Assembly: GCA_044239865.1 (NCBI GenBank)
Contig: JBIIAO010000002.1
Span: forward strand, 620,001-684,000
Length of the DNA: 64,000 nucleotides
Reading direction: 5' to 3'
From: CAIZGX01 sp044239865
Lineage (GTDB): Bacteria > Bacteroidota > Bacteroidia > Flavobacteriales_D > Sanyastnellaceae
Both the position numbers and the translations under genes were made by a program. Of this stretch, positions 40,361 through 50,055 are shown piece after piece; the stretch's first letter is position 1; every line of letters starts with the position of its first letter. The notes under the pieces are model-generated. The model was not told the DNA's origin. It searched no databases and was given only the letters and a program-made list of their open reading frames with translations.

Positions 40361-40924
40361 TTAGATGGTCATAATGTCTTTGTCTTTCGCGGCTAAGACT
40401 TCATCTACTTTTTTGTTGAACTTATCAGTAAGTTCTTGAACCTTCGATTCACCAGATTTTGCGTCATCTTCAGGAAGGCCATCTTTTTGGGCTTGCTTAA
40501 TGAAGTCTAACGCTTCTTTACGAGCCGTGCGAATTCCAACACGTGCGTTCTCACCTTCTGAATGCGCTCGCTTCGATAAATCGCGACGACGCTCTTCAGT
40601 AAGCATTGGAACAGCAATCATAATGACATCGCCGTTGTTTTGCGGATTCAAACCAAGGTTTGCCTCCATAATTCCTTTAGAAATGGCATTCAACATACCC
40701 TTTTCCCAAGGTTGAACATTTAATGTTCTAGCGTCAGGAGTAGTAACGTTAGCAACGTTTTTCAACGGAGTCATGGTGCCGTAATAGTCTACGCGAACAC
40801 CGTCTAACATTACAGGGCTAGCTTTACCAGCGCGCACTTTATTTAATTCGCTTTCTAAGTGAGTAATGGTTTTACTCATTGCTTCTGCGGCCTCGTCGAG
40901 GGCCATTTTAACTTCTTCAGACAT
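40361..40924 (-). CDS. frr: Ribosome recycling factor
   Basis: RRF splits post-termination ribosomes with EF-G. The 187-residue protein has the usual three-helix bundle and hinge, with RAGKASPVMLDGVRVDYYG (about 31-49) and the LSKRAHSEGENARVGIR (about 118-134) conserved blocks. It lies 14 bp downstream of pyrH on the same strand, the standard pyrH-frr order. Confidence 0.96.
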   Translation of the reverse strand: MSEEVKMALDEAAEAMSKTITHLESELNKVRAGKASPVMLDGVRVDYYGTMTPLKNVANVTTPDARTLNVQPWEKGMLNAISKGIMEANLGLNPQNNGDVIMIAVPMLTEERRRDLSKRAHSEGENARVGIRTARKEALDFIKQAQKDGLPEDDAKSGESKVQELTDKFNKKVDEVLAAKDKDIMTI

Positions 40925-40938
40925 ACTATGGTTCTGCT

Positions 40939-41646
40939 TTAAAATTCTACTTTGGTTCCAATGTTTTCGCCAGAAACTAACTTCAGAAGGTTACCTTCTT
41001 TGTTCATGTCGAAAATGATAATAGGCAATTTATTTTCGTTACAAAGAGTGAACGCGGTCATATCCATGACGTTCAATCCTTTTTCGTACACCTCGTTGAA
41101 AGTTACGGTTTCGTATTTTGTTGCGTTCGGATCTTTCTCAGGATCTGCCGTGTATATGCCGTCTACACGTGTTCCCTTCAACACTACATCTGCTTCAACC
41201 TCAATAGCACGAAGTGATGCGGCTGTATCTGTTGTGAAGAAAGGGTTACCAGTTCCCGCTCCGAATATGACTACGCGGTTTTTTTCTAAATGTCTAACCG
41301 CTCTTCTTTTAATGAAGGGCTCACAAATTTGTTTCATTTCAATAGCGCTTTGCAAACGTGTAGGAACGTGAGCAGATTCTAATGCGCTTTGCAACGCCAT
41401 GCTGTTAATCATGGTTGCTAACATGCCCATGTAATCGCCTTGTGTGCGCTCCATTCCGCCCTGTTCTGCTTGAACTCCACGGAAGATATTTCCACCGCCG
41501 ATGACAATAGCGACTTCAACCCCGGCCTCCCAAACAGCTTTAATTTCTTGCGCGTATTGCATGATGCGTACGTTGTCAATTCCGAACTGTTTGTCGCCCA
41601 TTAAGGCTTCACCACTTAATTTTAGAAGAATGCGTTGGTATTTCAT
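40939..41646 (-). CDS. pyrH: UMP kinase
   Basis: PyrH phosphorylates UMP to UDP for RNA and nucleotide-sugar synthesis. The 235-residue length is normal. The amino-acid kinase motifs are YQRILLKLSGEALMG (about 3-17), VIGGGNIFRG (about 48-57) and GTGNPFFTTDTAA (about 135-147). A TAACTTCG -7-like element sits 6 bp before the start, divergent from leuS. frr and dusB follow in the same run. Confidence 0.96.
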   Translation of the reverse strand: MKYQRILLKLSGEALMGDKQFGIDNVRIMQYAQEIKAVWEAGVEVAIVIGGGNIFRGVQAEQGGMERTQGDYMGMLATMINSMALQSALESAHVPTRLQSAIEMKQICEPFIKRRAVRHLEKNRVVIFGAGTGNPFFTTDTAASLRAIEVEADVVLKGTRVDGIYTADPEKDPNATKYETVTFNEVYEKGLNVMDMTAFTLCNENKLPIIIFDMNKEGNLLKLVSGENIGTKVEF

Positions 41647-41652
41647 ACTTCG

Positions 41653-41660
41653 CGAAGTTA
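41653..41660 (-). promoter_or_regulatory. Promoter -7 element of pyrH
   Basis: TAACTTCG (TAnnTTYG) on the minus strand, 6 bp before the ATG, suggests a leaderless or very short-leader mRNA. Confidence 0.35.
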
Positions 41661-41683
41661 GTGAATTAGGTCATTCTGCGCCC

Positions 41684-41691
41684 TATCTTCG
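41684..41691 (+). promoter_or_regulatory. Promoter -7 element of leuS
   Basis: TATCTTCG, the same variant found before holB, clpP and the PurF-type gene, 20 bp before the ATG. Confidence 0.4.
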
Positions 41692-41711
41692 CGAACGATT
41701 CTACACGATTT

Positions 41712-44519
41712 ATGGAATACGATTTTAGAAATATTGAAGCAAACTGGCGCAAGAAATGGGCGCAAGACGAGTCTTACAAAGTTACCGAAGACCCGAATAA
41801 AAAGAAGTTTTACGTCTTGGACATGTTCCCTTATCCAAGCGGTGCGGGGCTGCACGTGGGCCATCCACTGGGGTATATTGCGTCTGATATTTACGCTCGA
41901 TACATGCGTCACAAAGGATACAATGTGCTGCATCCAATGGGCTACGATTCGTTCGGACTTCCAGCAGAACAATACGCGATTCTAACAGGACAGCATCCGG
42001 CGAAAACAACAGAGCAGAATATTGCGCGCTATCGCGAACAACTCGATAAGATTGGCTTTTCCTACGATTGGAGCAGAGAAGTACGAACGAGCTCTCCGGA
42101 TTATTACAAGTGGACACAATGGATTTTCGGATTGTTGTTCAACGCGTGGTACGATTTAGAAACGAACAAGACTCGTCCTATTTCTGAGTTGATTGAGAAG
42201 TTTGAAGATAACGGTTCATACGGCGTGAATGCTCACATGGACGAGGACTGGTGGAAGACGTATTTGTTGGAAGCCGATCATATTTTCTCCTCTCATTTCG
42301 AAGGAGAATTCACAGACACCGACTGGAAAAGCATGAGCGAAGCGCAAAAGGAAGCCTTGCTTATGAATTACCGCGTGTCTTATTTGGCGGACTCTTTAGT
42401 GAATTGGTGTCCGGCATTGGGAACCGTACTAGCGAACGACGAGATTAAAGACGGCGTGAGTGAGCGCGGCGGACATGCCGTTGAGCAAAAGAAAATGCGT
42501 CAGTGGAGTATGCGCATTTCGGCGTATTCGGAACGATTGATTTCCGATTTAGATACCATTGATTGGCCTGATAACATTAAAGAAATTCAACGCAACTGGA
42601 TCGGAAAATCTTCCGGTGCGCGCGTTCGTTTTCAGGCAGAGAAAGAAGTAACGATTGAAGTATTCACAACACGTCCGGACACATTGTACGGCGTTTCATT
42701 CTTGACCTTAGCTCCTGAACACGAAAGTGTGGAAGTCTTGACCACAGCCGAACAGCGCGACGCGGTGTCGGAATACGTTGCGAATTCCAAGTTGAAGACA
42801 GAACGAGAACGCATGGCCGAGAAGAAAATCTCAGGAGTGTTCACAGGAAGCTACGCGATGCATCCGCTGACAGGAGAGCAAATTCCGGTGTGGATTGGTG
42901 ACTATGTGTTGGCAGGATATGGAACCGGAGCGGTCATGGCTGTTCCAGCGGGAGATCAACGTGATTATGATTTCGCGAAGCATTTCAACCTAGAAATAAA
43001 AAACATTTTTGCTGAATCTGATTTGTCAGAGAAGGCAGAAACTTCAAAAGATGCGCTGTTAGGGAATTCAGATTTTTTGAACGGAATGAATTACTACGCT
43101 GCATTTGATGCGGTGTGTGAGCGTTTGATGGAAATTGGTGCGGGAGAAAAACGTGTGAATTATCGCCTACGTGATGCGGTGTTTAGCCGTCAGCGTTATT
43201 GGGGAGAACCTTTTCCTATTTATTATGAAAACGGAATTCCACGATTAATAGAAACAGAAGAACTTCCCACGCAGCTGCCCGATGTAGACGCGTATCTTCC
43301 AACAGAATCAGGCGAACCACCATTGGCTCGTGCAACGAATTGGGAAAGAAACGGCATGCCTATGGAGTGCAACACCATGCCAGGATGGGCAGGATCTTCT
43401 TGGTATTTCTTGCGATACATGGACCCGAACAATCATTCGGTTTTTGCTTCGGAAGAACGAATTAAATATTGGGGACAAGTAGACTTGTATATGGGCGGTG
43501 CCGAGCACGCAACCGGTCACTTGTTGTACTCGCGTTTTTGGACGAAAGTCTTGTTTGACTTGGGTTACATACCGTTCAACGAACCGTTCAAAAAGATGAT
43601 TAACCAAGGAATGATCCTTGGGCGGAGCAGCTTCGTTTATCGCATTAAAGACAGCAACACCTTCATCTCCTTCGAACGAAGAAAAGAGTTTGAAACACAG
43701 CGCTTGTATGCCGATATTTCTTTGGTAGATAACGATAAATTGAACATTGAAGGCTTTAAGAATTGGCTTCCAGAATACGCTAACGCAGAGTTCATGTTGA
43801 ATGAAAACGGCGAATACACCTGCGGTTGGGAAGTTGAGAAAATGTCGAAGTCCAAGTACAATGTTCAAACTCCGGATGAATTAATAGAGAAATTCGGAGC
43901 AGACACTTTGCGTTGCTACGAAATGTTCTTAGGTCCTGTTGAACAAAGCAAGCCCTGGGATACCAAGGGAATTAACGGGGTTCACAGTTTCTTGCGTCGC
44001 TTCCATCGTTTGTTCATGGAAAACGAAACGTTTTCTGTTTCAGCGGAAGAGGCCACTGCGGCTGAAATGCGTGTGGTTCACAAGACCATTAAGAAAATTA
44101 CCGAAGACCTCGAGCGATTCTCTTGGAACACTGTTGTTAGCGCATGCATGATTGCGACCAATGAGCTTACAGATTTGAAATGTAACAAGCGTCAGGCGTT
44201 GGAGCCTTTGGTTGTTTTGCTTTCTCCGTATGCCCCTCACTTAGCCGAAGAACTTTGGAAGAATTTAGGCCATTCAACTTCAGTAATGAATGAATCATGG
44301 CCGGTTGCCGAGAACAAGTATTTGGAAGACGATAATTTCGAATATCCGATTTCATTCAATGGAAAAACAAGGTTTTTCTTGTCGCTTCCTGTGGGCATGA
44401 GCGCCGCAGACGTTGAGGCACAGGTGATGGCGCATGAAGGCACAGCGAAATATTTGGAAGGAAAAACCCCGAAAAAGATTATTGTTGTTCCAAAACGTAT
44501 TGTGAATGTAGTTATGTAG
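41712..44519 (+). CDS. leuS: Leucyl-tRNA synthetase
   Basis: LeuS charges tRNA-Leu in the cytoplasm. The 935-residue protein has the class I motifs HVGH at residues 48-51 and KMSKS at about 711-715. The CP1 editing domain lies near residues 255-460, with the TTRPDTLYGVSFL editing block near 315 and the DYV block near 396. The C-terminal anticodon-binding region is full. It is somewhat longer than E. coli LeuS (860), as usual in Bacteroidota. It is divergent from pyrH and is followed 19 bp later by dnaG. Confidence 0.97.
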   Translation: MEYDFRNIEANWRKKWAQDESYKVTEDPNKKKFYVLDMFPYPSGAGLHVGHPLGYIASDIYARYMRHKGYNVLHPMGYDSFGLPAEQYAILTGQHPAKTTEQNIARYREQLDKIGFSYDWSREVRTSSPDYYKWTQWIFGLLFNAWYDLETNKTRPISELIEKFEDNGSYGVNAHMDEDWWKTYLLEADHIFSSHFEGEFTDTDWKSMSEAQKEALLMNYRVSYLADSLVNWCPALGTVLANDEIKDGVSERGGHAVEQKKMRQWSMRISAYSERLISDLDTIDWPDNIKEIQRNWIGKSSGARVRFQAEKEVTIEVFTTRPDTLYGVSFLTLAPEHESVEVLTTAEQRDAVSEYVANSKLKTERERMAEKKISGVFTGSYAMHPLTGEQIPVWIGDYVLAGYGTGAVMAVPAGDQRDYDFAKHFNLEIKNIFAESDLSEKAETSKDALLGNSDFLNGMNYYAAFDAVCERLMEIGAGEKRVNYRLRDAVFSRQRYWGEPFPIYYENGIPRLIETEELPTQLPDVDAYLPTESGEPPLARATNWERNGMPMECNTMPGWAGSSWYFLRYMDPNNHSVFASEERIKYWGQVDLYMGGAEHATGHLLYSRFWTKVLFDLGYIPFNEPFKKMINQGMILGRSSFVYRIKDSNTFISFERRKEFETQRLYADISLVDNDKLNIEGFKNWLPEYANAEFMLNENGEYTCGWEVEKMSKSKYNVQTPDELIEKFGADTLRCYEMFLGPVEQSKPWDTKGINGVHSFLRRFHRLFMENETFSVSAEEATAAEMRVVHKTIKKITEDLERFSWNTVVSACMIATNELTDLKCNKRQALEPLVVLLSPYAPHLAEELWKNLGHSTSVMNESWPVAENKYLEDDNFEYPISFNGKTRFFLSLPVGMSAADVEAQVMAHEGTAKYLEGKTPKKIIVVPKRIVNVVM

Positions 44520-44522
44520 CAC

Positions 44523-44530
44523 TACCTTTG
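44523..44530 (+). promoter_or_regulatory. Promoter -7 element of dnaG
   Basis: TACCTTTG fits TAnnTTTG, in the gap between leuS and dnaG, 8 bp before the ATG. Confidence 0.4.
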
Positions 44531-44538
44531 GTAGTCCC

Positions 44539-46509
44539 ATGATTTCCCGTTCCACCATAGATCGAATTTTCCAGGCCATTCTTATTGAAGATGTGGTTGG
44601 AGAGTTTGTTCATTTGAAAAAAAGCGGGTCTTCTTATCGCGGTCTTTCTCCGTTTGTGAATGAAAAAACACCGAGTTTTTTCGTTGTTCCAGCGAAAGGA
44701 ATTTACAAAGATTTCAGTTCTGGGAAAGGCGGAAACGCCATTGACTTCCTCATGCAGCACGAGAAGCTTACCTATCCGGAAGCCTTGCGCTGGTTGGCCA
44801 ACAGGTACAATATTGAAATTGAAGAAGAGAGTCAGACGGAAGAACAAAAAGCTGAAAAGAGTGAGCGTGAACAACTTTCTGTAGTTACTGATTACGCCAA
44901 TAAATACTTCCAAGATCAGATGTACAATTCAGAAATGGGAAGAGCCATTGGCCTTTCTTATTTCGAAGCGCGCGGATTTCGTGAAGACACCCTGAAGAAA
45001 TTTCAGTTGGGCTATTGTCCAGATGGGTGGGACAAGATGTCTCAAGCGGCCCTGTCTGCAGGGCATTCGTTAACTTATTTATTGAAGACTGGTTTAACGC
45101 GTGAGAAGGACGGTTCGCCGTATGACTTCTTCCGCGGACGAGTGATGTTTCCCATTCACAATGTGAGTGGAAAAGTGATTGCATTCGGTGGAAGAACACT
45201 GAAAGCAGAGAAGGACATTGCGAAGTATTTCAACAGTCCGGAAAGCGATCTTTATCACAAGTCAAACACCCTGTATGGCCTGCATCTCGCGAAGAACGCG
45301 ATGGTGAAGGAAGACAACTGTTTTTTGGTTGAAGGATATACAGATGTGATTGCGCTTCACCAAGCGGGCGTTGAGAATGTGGTAGCGAGTAGCGGAACAA
45401 GTTTGACCGAAGGGCAGATTCGACTCATTCGTCGTTTCACACAAAACATTACGATTTTATACGACGGAGACAAAGCGGGAATTAAAGCGAGTTTCCGGGG
45501 TATTGATATGATATTGAAGGAAGGGATGAACGTTCGCGTGTCATCGTTTCCAGACGGCGATGATCCAGACAGTTATTCTAGAAAGCACAGCAGTGAAGAG
45601 ATTCAGCTGTATGTGAAGGAAAACGCAAAGGATTTCATTCGATATAAAACCGCATTACTTCTTGAAGAAGTAGGCAATGATCCCATTAAAAAAGCCGGAT
45701 TGATTCGCGGAATTGTGGACAGCATTGCGCTTATTCCGGATGCCATTAAGCGTTCGGTTTTTGTTCAAGACTGCTCGCAAATTATGGGCATTGGAGAGTC
45801 TGTTCTGTTCTTGGAACTGAACAAATCGCTTCAAGAAAATTTAAAGAAAGGCCCAGGAAAACCAGCCTCTTCTGAAGAGGGAGGTGTTCATGCGCCTGTT
45901 GACGCGCCCGCCCCAACTCCGTTTGACGAAACGGCACCGATTGCCGACACACTGAATGCGGAAGCGCAAGAGCGAGATTTCCTGCGCATTTTGTTGATGT
46001 ACGGCGAATATGAAATGCCCATTGAAATAGTGAATGAAGAAGGCAAGCGAGAAGTGATTCATTTATCGGTGGCAGATTATTTAATTGGAAATTTGGAGCA
46101 CGATTTCATGACGCTTCAGTCTGAAGTTTATTCGAAAATGCTAAAGGAGTATTTGGAACTGGTGAAGGACAATCAGATGCCGAGTCATCACAATTTTACT
46201 TCTCATGAGGAAGAAAGTGTTCGAAGTGAGGCGGTAAACGTGTTAACCACGCGCCACCAGATAAGTGAGAATTGGAAAACGAAACACGGCATATTAACTG
46301 AATCAGAGGAGTACGTCATAGGAAAGGCCGCGAAAGATTGTTTATTTCGCATGAAAATGCGCCACGTACAAATTGCTGCAAAGGCCATTGAATCTCAATT
46401 GGAAGGGGAGTCGAACGAAGACGAGGTAATGATTTTATTGGCGGAAAAGAAACGATTAGATGAAGTGCGAAAGCAATTAGCAGATAATTTTGGAACGGTG
46501 GTTTTATAA
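44539..46509 (+). CDS. dnaG: DNA primase lacking the zinc ligands
   Basis: DnaG makes RNA primers for replication. The 656-residue protein has the RNA polymerase (TOPRIM) core, with EGYTDVIALHQAG (about 265-277) and YDGDKAGIKAS (about 311-321), and a C-terminal helicase-binding region. The N-terminal CHC2 zinc domain keeps its fold motifs but has lost all four ligands: the usual CPFHNE is SPFVNE (Ser37, Val40) and the second pair reads YKDFSSGKGG (Asp58, Ser61). I recall this loss from other Flavobacteriia, so it seems a lineage trait. Confidence 0.95.
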   Translation: MISRSTIDRIFQAILIEDVVGEFVHLKKSGSSYRGLSPFVNEKTPSFFVVPAKGIYKDFSSGKGGNAIDFLMQHEKLTYPEALRWLANRYNIEIEEESQTEEQKAEKSEREQLSVVTDYANKYFQDQMYNSEMGRAIGLSYFEARGFREDTLKKFQLGYCPDGWDKMSQAALSAGHSLTYLLKTGLTREKDGSPYDFFRGRVMFPIHNVSGKVIAFGGRTLKAEKDIAKYFNSPESDLYHKSNTLYGLHLAKNAMVKEDNCFLVEGYTDVIALHQAGVENVVASSGTSLTEGQIRLIRRFTQNITILYDGDKAGIKASFRGIDMILKEGMNVRVSSFPDGDDPDSYSRKHSSEEIQLYVKENAKDFIRYKTALLLEEVGNDPIKKAGLIRGIVDSIALIPDAIKRSVFVQDCSQIMGIGESVLFLELNKSLQENLKKGPGKPASSEEGGVHAPVDAPAPTPFDETAPIADTLNAEAQERDFLRILLMYGEYEMPIEIVNEEGKREVIHLSVADYLIGNLEHDFMTLQSEVYSKMLKEYLELVKDNQMPSHHNFTSHEEESVRSEAVNVLTTRHQISENWKTKHGILTESEEYVIGKAAKDCLFRMKMRHVQIAAKAIESQLEGESNEDEVMILLAEKKRLDEVRKQLADNFGTVVL

Positions 46510-46517
46510 AAGAAAAC

Positions 46518-46742
46518 ATGGAAAAAGCAATGAGATACCCGATGCCAGGTGAGCGTTGGAAACACTACAAGGGAGGGGTTTATGAAATTATTACGCTAGC
46601 GAATCACAGTGAAAACCAAGAGGCTTTGGTTGTTTATAAATCCATTCCATTTGGATCTGTATACGCCCGTCCGCTTGCCATGTGGGAAGACGAGTGTGAG
46701 CTTGGACGCATTAAGTTCAAGCGATTTGAAGTTATTGAATAA
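46518..46742 (+). CDS. DUF1653 domain-containing protein
   Basis: The 74-residue protein has the DUF1653 pattern: PGERWKHYKGGVYEIITLA near residues 10-28, VVYKSIPFGSVYARPLAMW near 41-59, and the end RFEVIE. The compact beta-rich domain is found alone in many bacteria. Function unknown. It lies 8 bp after dnaG and may be read with it. Confidence 0.85.
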   Translation: MEKAMRYPMPGERWKHYKGGVYEIITLANHSENQEALVVYKSIPFGSVYARPLAMWEDECELGRIKFKRFEVIE

Positions 46743-46791
46743 GTTGAAAAGTCTATCGTTTGAAGTCAGGGTTTTGAATTAAAAACCGCTG

Positions 46792-46799
46792 TATCTTCG
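46792..46799 (+). promoter_or_regulatory. Promoter -7 element of clpP
   Basis: TATCTTCG, 16 bp before the clpP ATG, with a TTTG at 46772-46775 upstream as a possible -33 element at short spacing. Confidence 0.4.
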
Positions 46800-46815
46800 A
46801 CACAAATATTACTCT

Positions 46816-47496
46816 ATGTTTGAACGTAAAGAATTTAAAAAATATGCTACTGGACATCTAGGTATCAATAGCACTGTGGTGAACGATGTGATCTCTCACA
46901 TGTATGGTCCAGAGAACATGACAAGAACAGTTATTGAAGAGCGTCACATGCCTTTCCGTGAGGTTGATGTGTTCTCTCGCTTGATGGCTGATAGAATTAT
47001 TTTCTTGGGAACTGAAATCGATGATTACATCGCGAATATTATTCAAGCGCAATTGTTGTTTTTGGAAAGCACAGATTCTAAAAAAGACATTCAGATTTAC
47101 ATTAACTCTCCAGGAGGAAGTGTATACGCTGGTTTAGGCATCTATGATACCATGCAATACATTAATCCAGACGTTGCAACCATTTGCACCGGTATGGCTG
47201 CATCTATGGGTGCTGTTTTGTTGTGTGCTGGTCAAGCAGGAAAACGCACCGGATTGAAGCACTCTCGCGTTATGATTCACCAACCTTTGGGTGGTGCTCG
47301 CGGACAAGCTTCAGACATTGAAATCACTGCACGTGAAATTCAAAAGTTGAAGAAAGAGTTGTACGACATCATTGCATTACACAGTGGCAAGACGTATGAT
47401 CAAGTATGGGCAGACAGTGATCGCGATTATTGGATGATTGCGTCTGAAGCCAAAGAGTACGGAATGATTGACGAAGTTTTAGAAAGAAAAGTATAA
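46816..47496 (+). CDS. clpP: ATP-dependent Clp protease proteolytic subunit
   Basis: ClpP forms the barrel that degrades proteins fed by ClpX or ClpA. The 226-residue protein carries the catalytic triad: Ser130 in GMAASMGA, His155 in VMIHQPLGG, and Asp200. The N-terminal extension of about 30 residues is longer than in E. coli and probably includes a propeptide. In many bacteria clpP adjoins clpX; here priA stands between them, and tig is absent nearby. A strong terminator follows. Confidence 0.96.
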   Translation: MFERKEFKKYATGHLGINSTVVNDVISHMYGPENMTRTVIEERHMPFREVDVFSRLMADRIIFLGTEIDDYIANIIQAQLLFLESTDSKKDIQIYINSPGGSVYAGLGIYDTMQYINPDVATICTGMAASMGAVLLCAGQAGKRTGLKHSRVMIHQPLGGARGQASDIEITAREIQKLKKELYDIIALHSGKTYDQVWADSDRDYWMIASEAKEYGMIDEVLERKV

Positions 47497-47517
47497 GAAT
47501 TTCAACCCGAATAAAAG

Positions 47518-47542
47518 TAGAGACACGACCTTCGTGTCTCTA
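47518..47542 (+). terminator. Terminator of clpP
   Basis: An 11-bp perfect inverted repeat (TAGAGACACGA / TCGTGTCTCTA) with a 3-nt loop, followed by TTTGTTT, 21 bp after the clpP stop. Confidence 0.85.
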
Positions 47543-47556
47543 TTTGTTTATAGACT

Positions 47557-50016
47557 ATGAAGACTTTTTTTGTTGATGTTGTTGTCCCATTGGCACTTCC
47601 GCAAGTGCTTACATACAGGGTTCCTGTAGCCTGGGAGAGCCATGTTCAGCAAGGGGTTCGCGTAGTAGTGCCGCTGGGCAAGTCGAAGCGATACACCGGA
47701 ATCGTTTGGCGCGTTCACGAAGAGGTTCCGCAAGACTATGCCGCAAAGTATTTTGAAGAAGTGCTAGACGATGTTCCGGTAGTTTCAGAAACACAAATGA
47801 AATTGTGGGACTGGATTTCGAAATATTATGCCTGTACGCTCGGAGAAGTTATGACGGCAGCACTTCCAAGCGGATTGAAATTATCGAGTGAGACTGTTTA
47901 TACAACGAAAGACTTGTCTGTTGAATTAACACCGAATGAACGTTCGGTTGTGGATGTGATTGTTGAAAAAGACCGTGGAATGGGCGTTATGTCGAAAGAC
48001 ATTCAACACGCATTGCCAAAGGTTTCCATTCATTCAACATTAAAAAATCTTCTGAAGAAGAACGCCATTGCGTCGTTCGAAGAGGTGAAAGAGAAGTTCA
48101 TTCCGAAACGAGTTTCTTATGTGAGTTTAGGAGAAAACGGAAATACTGATGAACAGTTGCAACAACATTTTTCCGCTTTGGAAAAGCGCAATGCGGACAA
48201 GCAAATTCAAGTGTTGATGACGTTTTTGCAAATGAGCAAGTGGGATGGAAACAGCGGAGAATCGGTAAAGAAGAAGGAACTTGAAATTCAATCTAAGACA
48301 GACGCCTCTGTTGTTTCAGCATTGGTGAAGAAGGGAATTCTAGCCATTGAAGAACGCGCTGAATTGCGCATGGTAAGCGGAGATCACGAACTTCTACCAT
48401 TACCTGTTCTGAGTGAATTGCAACAAAGCGCCTTTGAGAAAATCAAATCTCATTCAGGAGTTACTTTGCTGCACGGAGTTACTTCTTCCGGAAAAACAGA
48501 AGTGTATTTGCACCTCATGCAAGAGCACCTTCAACAAGGAAAGCAAGTATTGTTGTTGGTTCCTGAAATAGCTTTGACATCGCATTTGATCGATCGCATT
48601 CAACGTTTTTTTGGAGTTCGCGTGGGGATTTACCACAGCGGCTACAGCACCCATGAGCGCACAGAAGTGTGGCATCGGGTTCATTCAGAATTGCACCGAT
48701 TTGATATTGTCTTAGGAGCGCGTTCAGGTGTATTTCTTCCATTCGAAAACCTCGGTTTAATCATCGTAGATGAAGAACACGAAGGAACCTTCAAGCAACA
48801 GGATCCCGCTCCACGGTATCACGCGCGGGATACCGCAATCAAGTTGAGTGTGCTTTCAAACGCACAAGTGGTATTGGGAAGCGCTACACCTTCGTTGGAA
48901 TCGTACTTCAACGCATCGCAAAAAAAATATCAGTTGGTTGAAATGTTCGAGCGGTACGGCAACGCAGTTCAACCTAAAATAGATTTTGTAAACCTGCGCT
49001 CTGAGCTTCAGGCGAAGCGAATGCAGGGAGTTTTCTCTTCGATTTTACTGGAGGCTATAGACTCAACTGTAAAGGCGGGGAAGCAAGTTATTTTGTTCCA
49101 GAACCGCCGTGGATACACGCCTTTGTGGGAATGCGAAATGTGTCACTATACTCCCGAGTGCAAGAACTGCGACGTGAGTTTGACGTATCATAAATTTCAT
49201 CATGAACTGCGCTGTCACTATTGCGGTCATCATGAAATTCCTGTTCAGCAATGTCCGTCATGCGGAGCGAACGCATTCAAAATGTTAGGCGCAGGAACGG
49301 AACGAATAGAGGAAGAGTTGGGCGAGTGTTTGCCACATTTACGTATTTCACGTATGGACTTAGATGTGGCAAAAGGTAAACACGCGCATCATAAAATTAT
49401 TTCTGAATTCGAAAGTGGGAAGACCGATGTGTTGATCGGAACGCAGATGGTGACGAAAGGTTTAGACTTTAGCAATGTTCATTTGGTGGGGATATTGAAT
49501 GCTGATAGAATGCTTAAGCATCCCGACTTTCGTTCGATAGAACGCGCCTTTCAAATGATGGTGCAGGTTGCGGGAAGAAGCGGAAGAAGAGAAGAACGAG
49601 GCCGAGTGCTCATACAAACGTATGCTCCTGAACATTGGGTTTTTCCGCTGATTGAAAACAATCAGTACGGACAATTTTTCGCTTTAGAGTTAGCAGAACG
49701 CAAGCAGTTCAGGTATCCGCCGTTTACACGAATGATAAAGCTTACCGTGAAGCACAAAGAACAGGGCGTGGTTCTAAGCGCAGCTGCAGAGCTTGCCACG
49801 TGGTTCTTCAAATCGTTGTTTGGAAATTATACAGGCCCTGAAACGCCCGCCATTGGACGCGTGAACAACTATTATATTCAACAATTTTGGATTCGTATTC
49901 CGAATGAAATAACCCCCGCGCAAGTGAAGCGCTATCTCATAGATTGTTCGCATTCACTCACGTCTCAACAGAAATATAAAATGGTTCGTGTGTCTATTGA
50001 CGTAGACCCTATGTAA
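47557..50016 (+). CDS. priA: Primosomal replication helicase PriA
   Basis: PriA restarts stalled forks by loading DnaB. The 819-residue protein has the N-terminal 3'-OH-binding domain, a helicase core with Walker A GVTSSGKTEVY (about 307-317) and DEEH in VDEEHEGTF, and the Cys-rich zinc arm CEMCHYTPECKNC, CHYCG, CPSCG (about 527-568). It is larger than E. coli PriA (732), with extra sequence between the N-terminal domain and the core. The start ATG lies 14 bp after the clpP terminator. Confidence 0.95.
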   Translation: MKTFFVDVVVPLALPQVLTYRVPVAWESHVQQGVRVVVPLGKSKRYTGIVWRVHEEVPQDYAAKYFEEVLDDVPVVSETQMKLWDWISKYYACTLGEVMTAALPSGLKLSSETVYTTKDLSVELTPNERSVVDVIVEKDRGMGVMSKDIQHALPKVSIHSTLKNLLKKNAIASFEEVKEKFIPKRVSYVSLGENGNTDEQLQQHFSALEKRNADKQIQVLMTFLQMSKWDGNSGESVKKKELEIQSKTDASVVSALVKKGILAIEERAELRMVSGDHELLPLPVLSELQQSAFEKIKSHSGVTLLHGVTSSGKTEVYLHLMQEHLQQGKQVLLLVPEIALTSHLIDRIQRFFGVRVGIYHSGYSTHERTEVWHRVHSELHRFDIVLGARSGVFLPFENLGLIIVDEEHEGTFKQQDPAPRYHARDTAIKLSVLSNAQVVLGSATPSLESYFNASQKKYQLVEMFERYGNAVQPKIDFVNLRSELQAKRMQGVFSSILLEAIDSTVKAGKQVILFQNRRGYTPLWECEMCHYTPECKNCDVSLTYHKFHHELRCHYCGHHEIPVQQCPSCGANAFKMLGAGTERIEEELGECLPHLRISRMDLDVAKGKHAHHKIISEFESGKTDVLIGTQMVTKGLDFSNVHLVGILNADRMLKHPDFRSIERAFQMMVQVAGRSGRREERGRVLIQTYAPEHWVFPLIENNQYGQFFALELAERKQFRYPPFTRMIKLTVKHKEQGVVLSAAAELATWFFKSLFGNYTGPETPAIGRVNNYYIQQFWIRIPNEITPAQVKRYLIDCSHSLTSQQKYKMVRVSIDVDPM

Positions 50017-50031
50017 ACAGCCGAGTTTCAT

Positions 50032-50039
50032 TACCTTTG
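50032..50039 (+). promoter_or_regulatory. Promoter -7 element of clpX
   Basis: TACCTTTG fits TAnnTTTG, 16 bp before the ATG. It would make clpX-mutS independent of priA. Confidence 0.45.
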
Positions 50040-50055
50040 TTGGAAAGAATTAAAG

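Noticed and set aside
43308..43868. Long antisense frames over leuS and other core genes
   Set aside because: They lie entirely inside strongly coding genes, have no family resemblance and arise from codon usage on the opposite strand.
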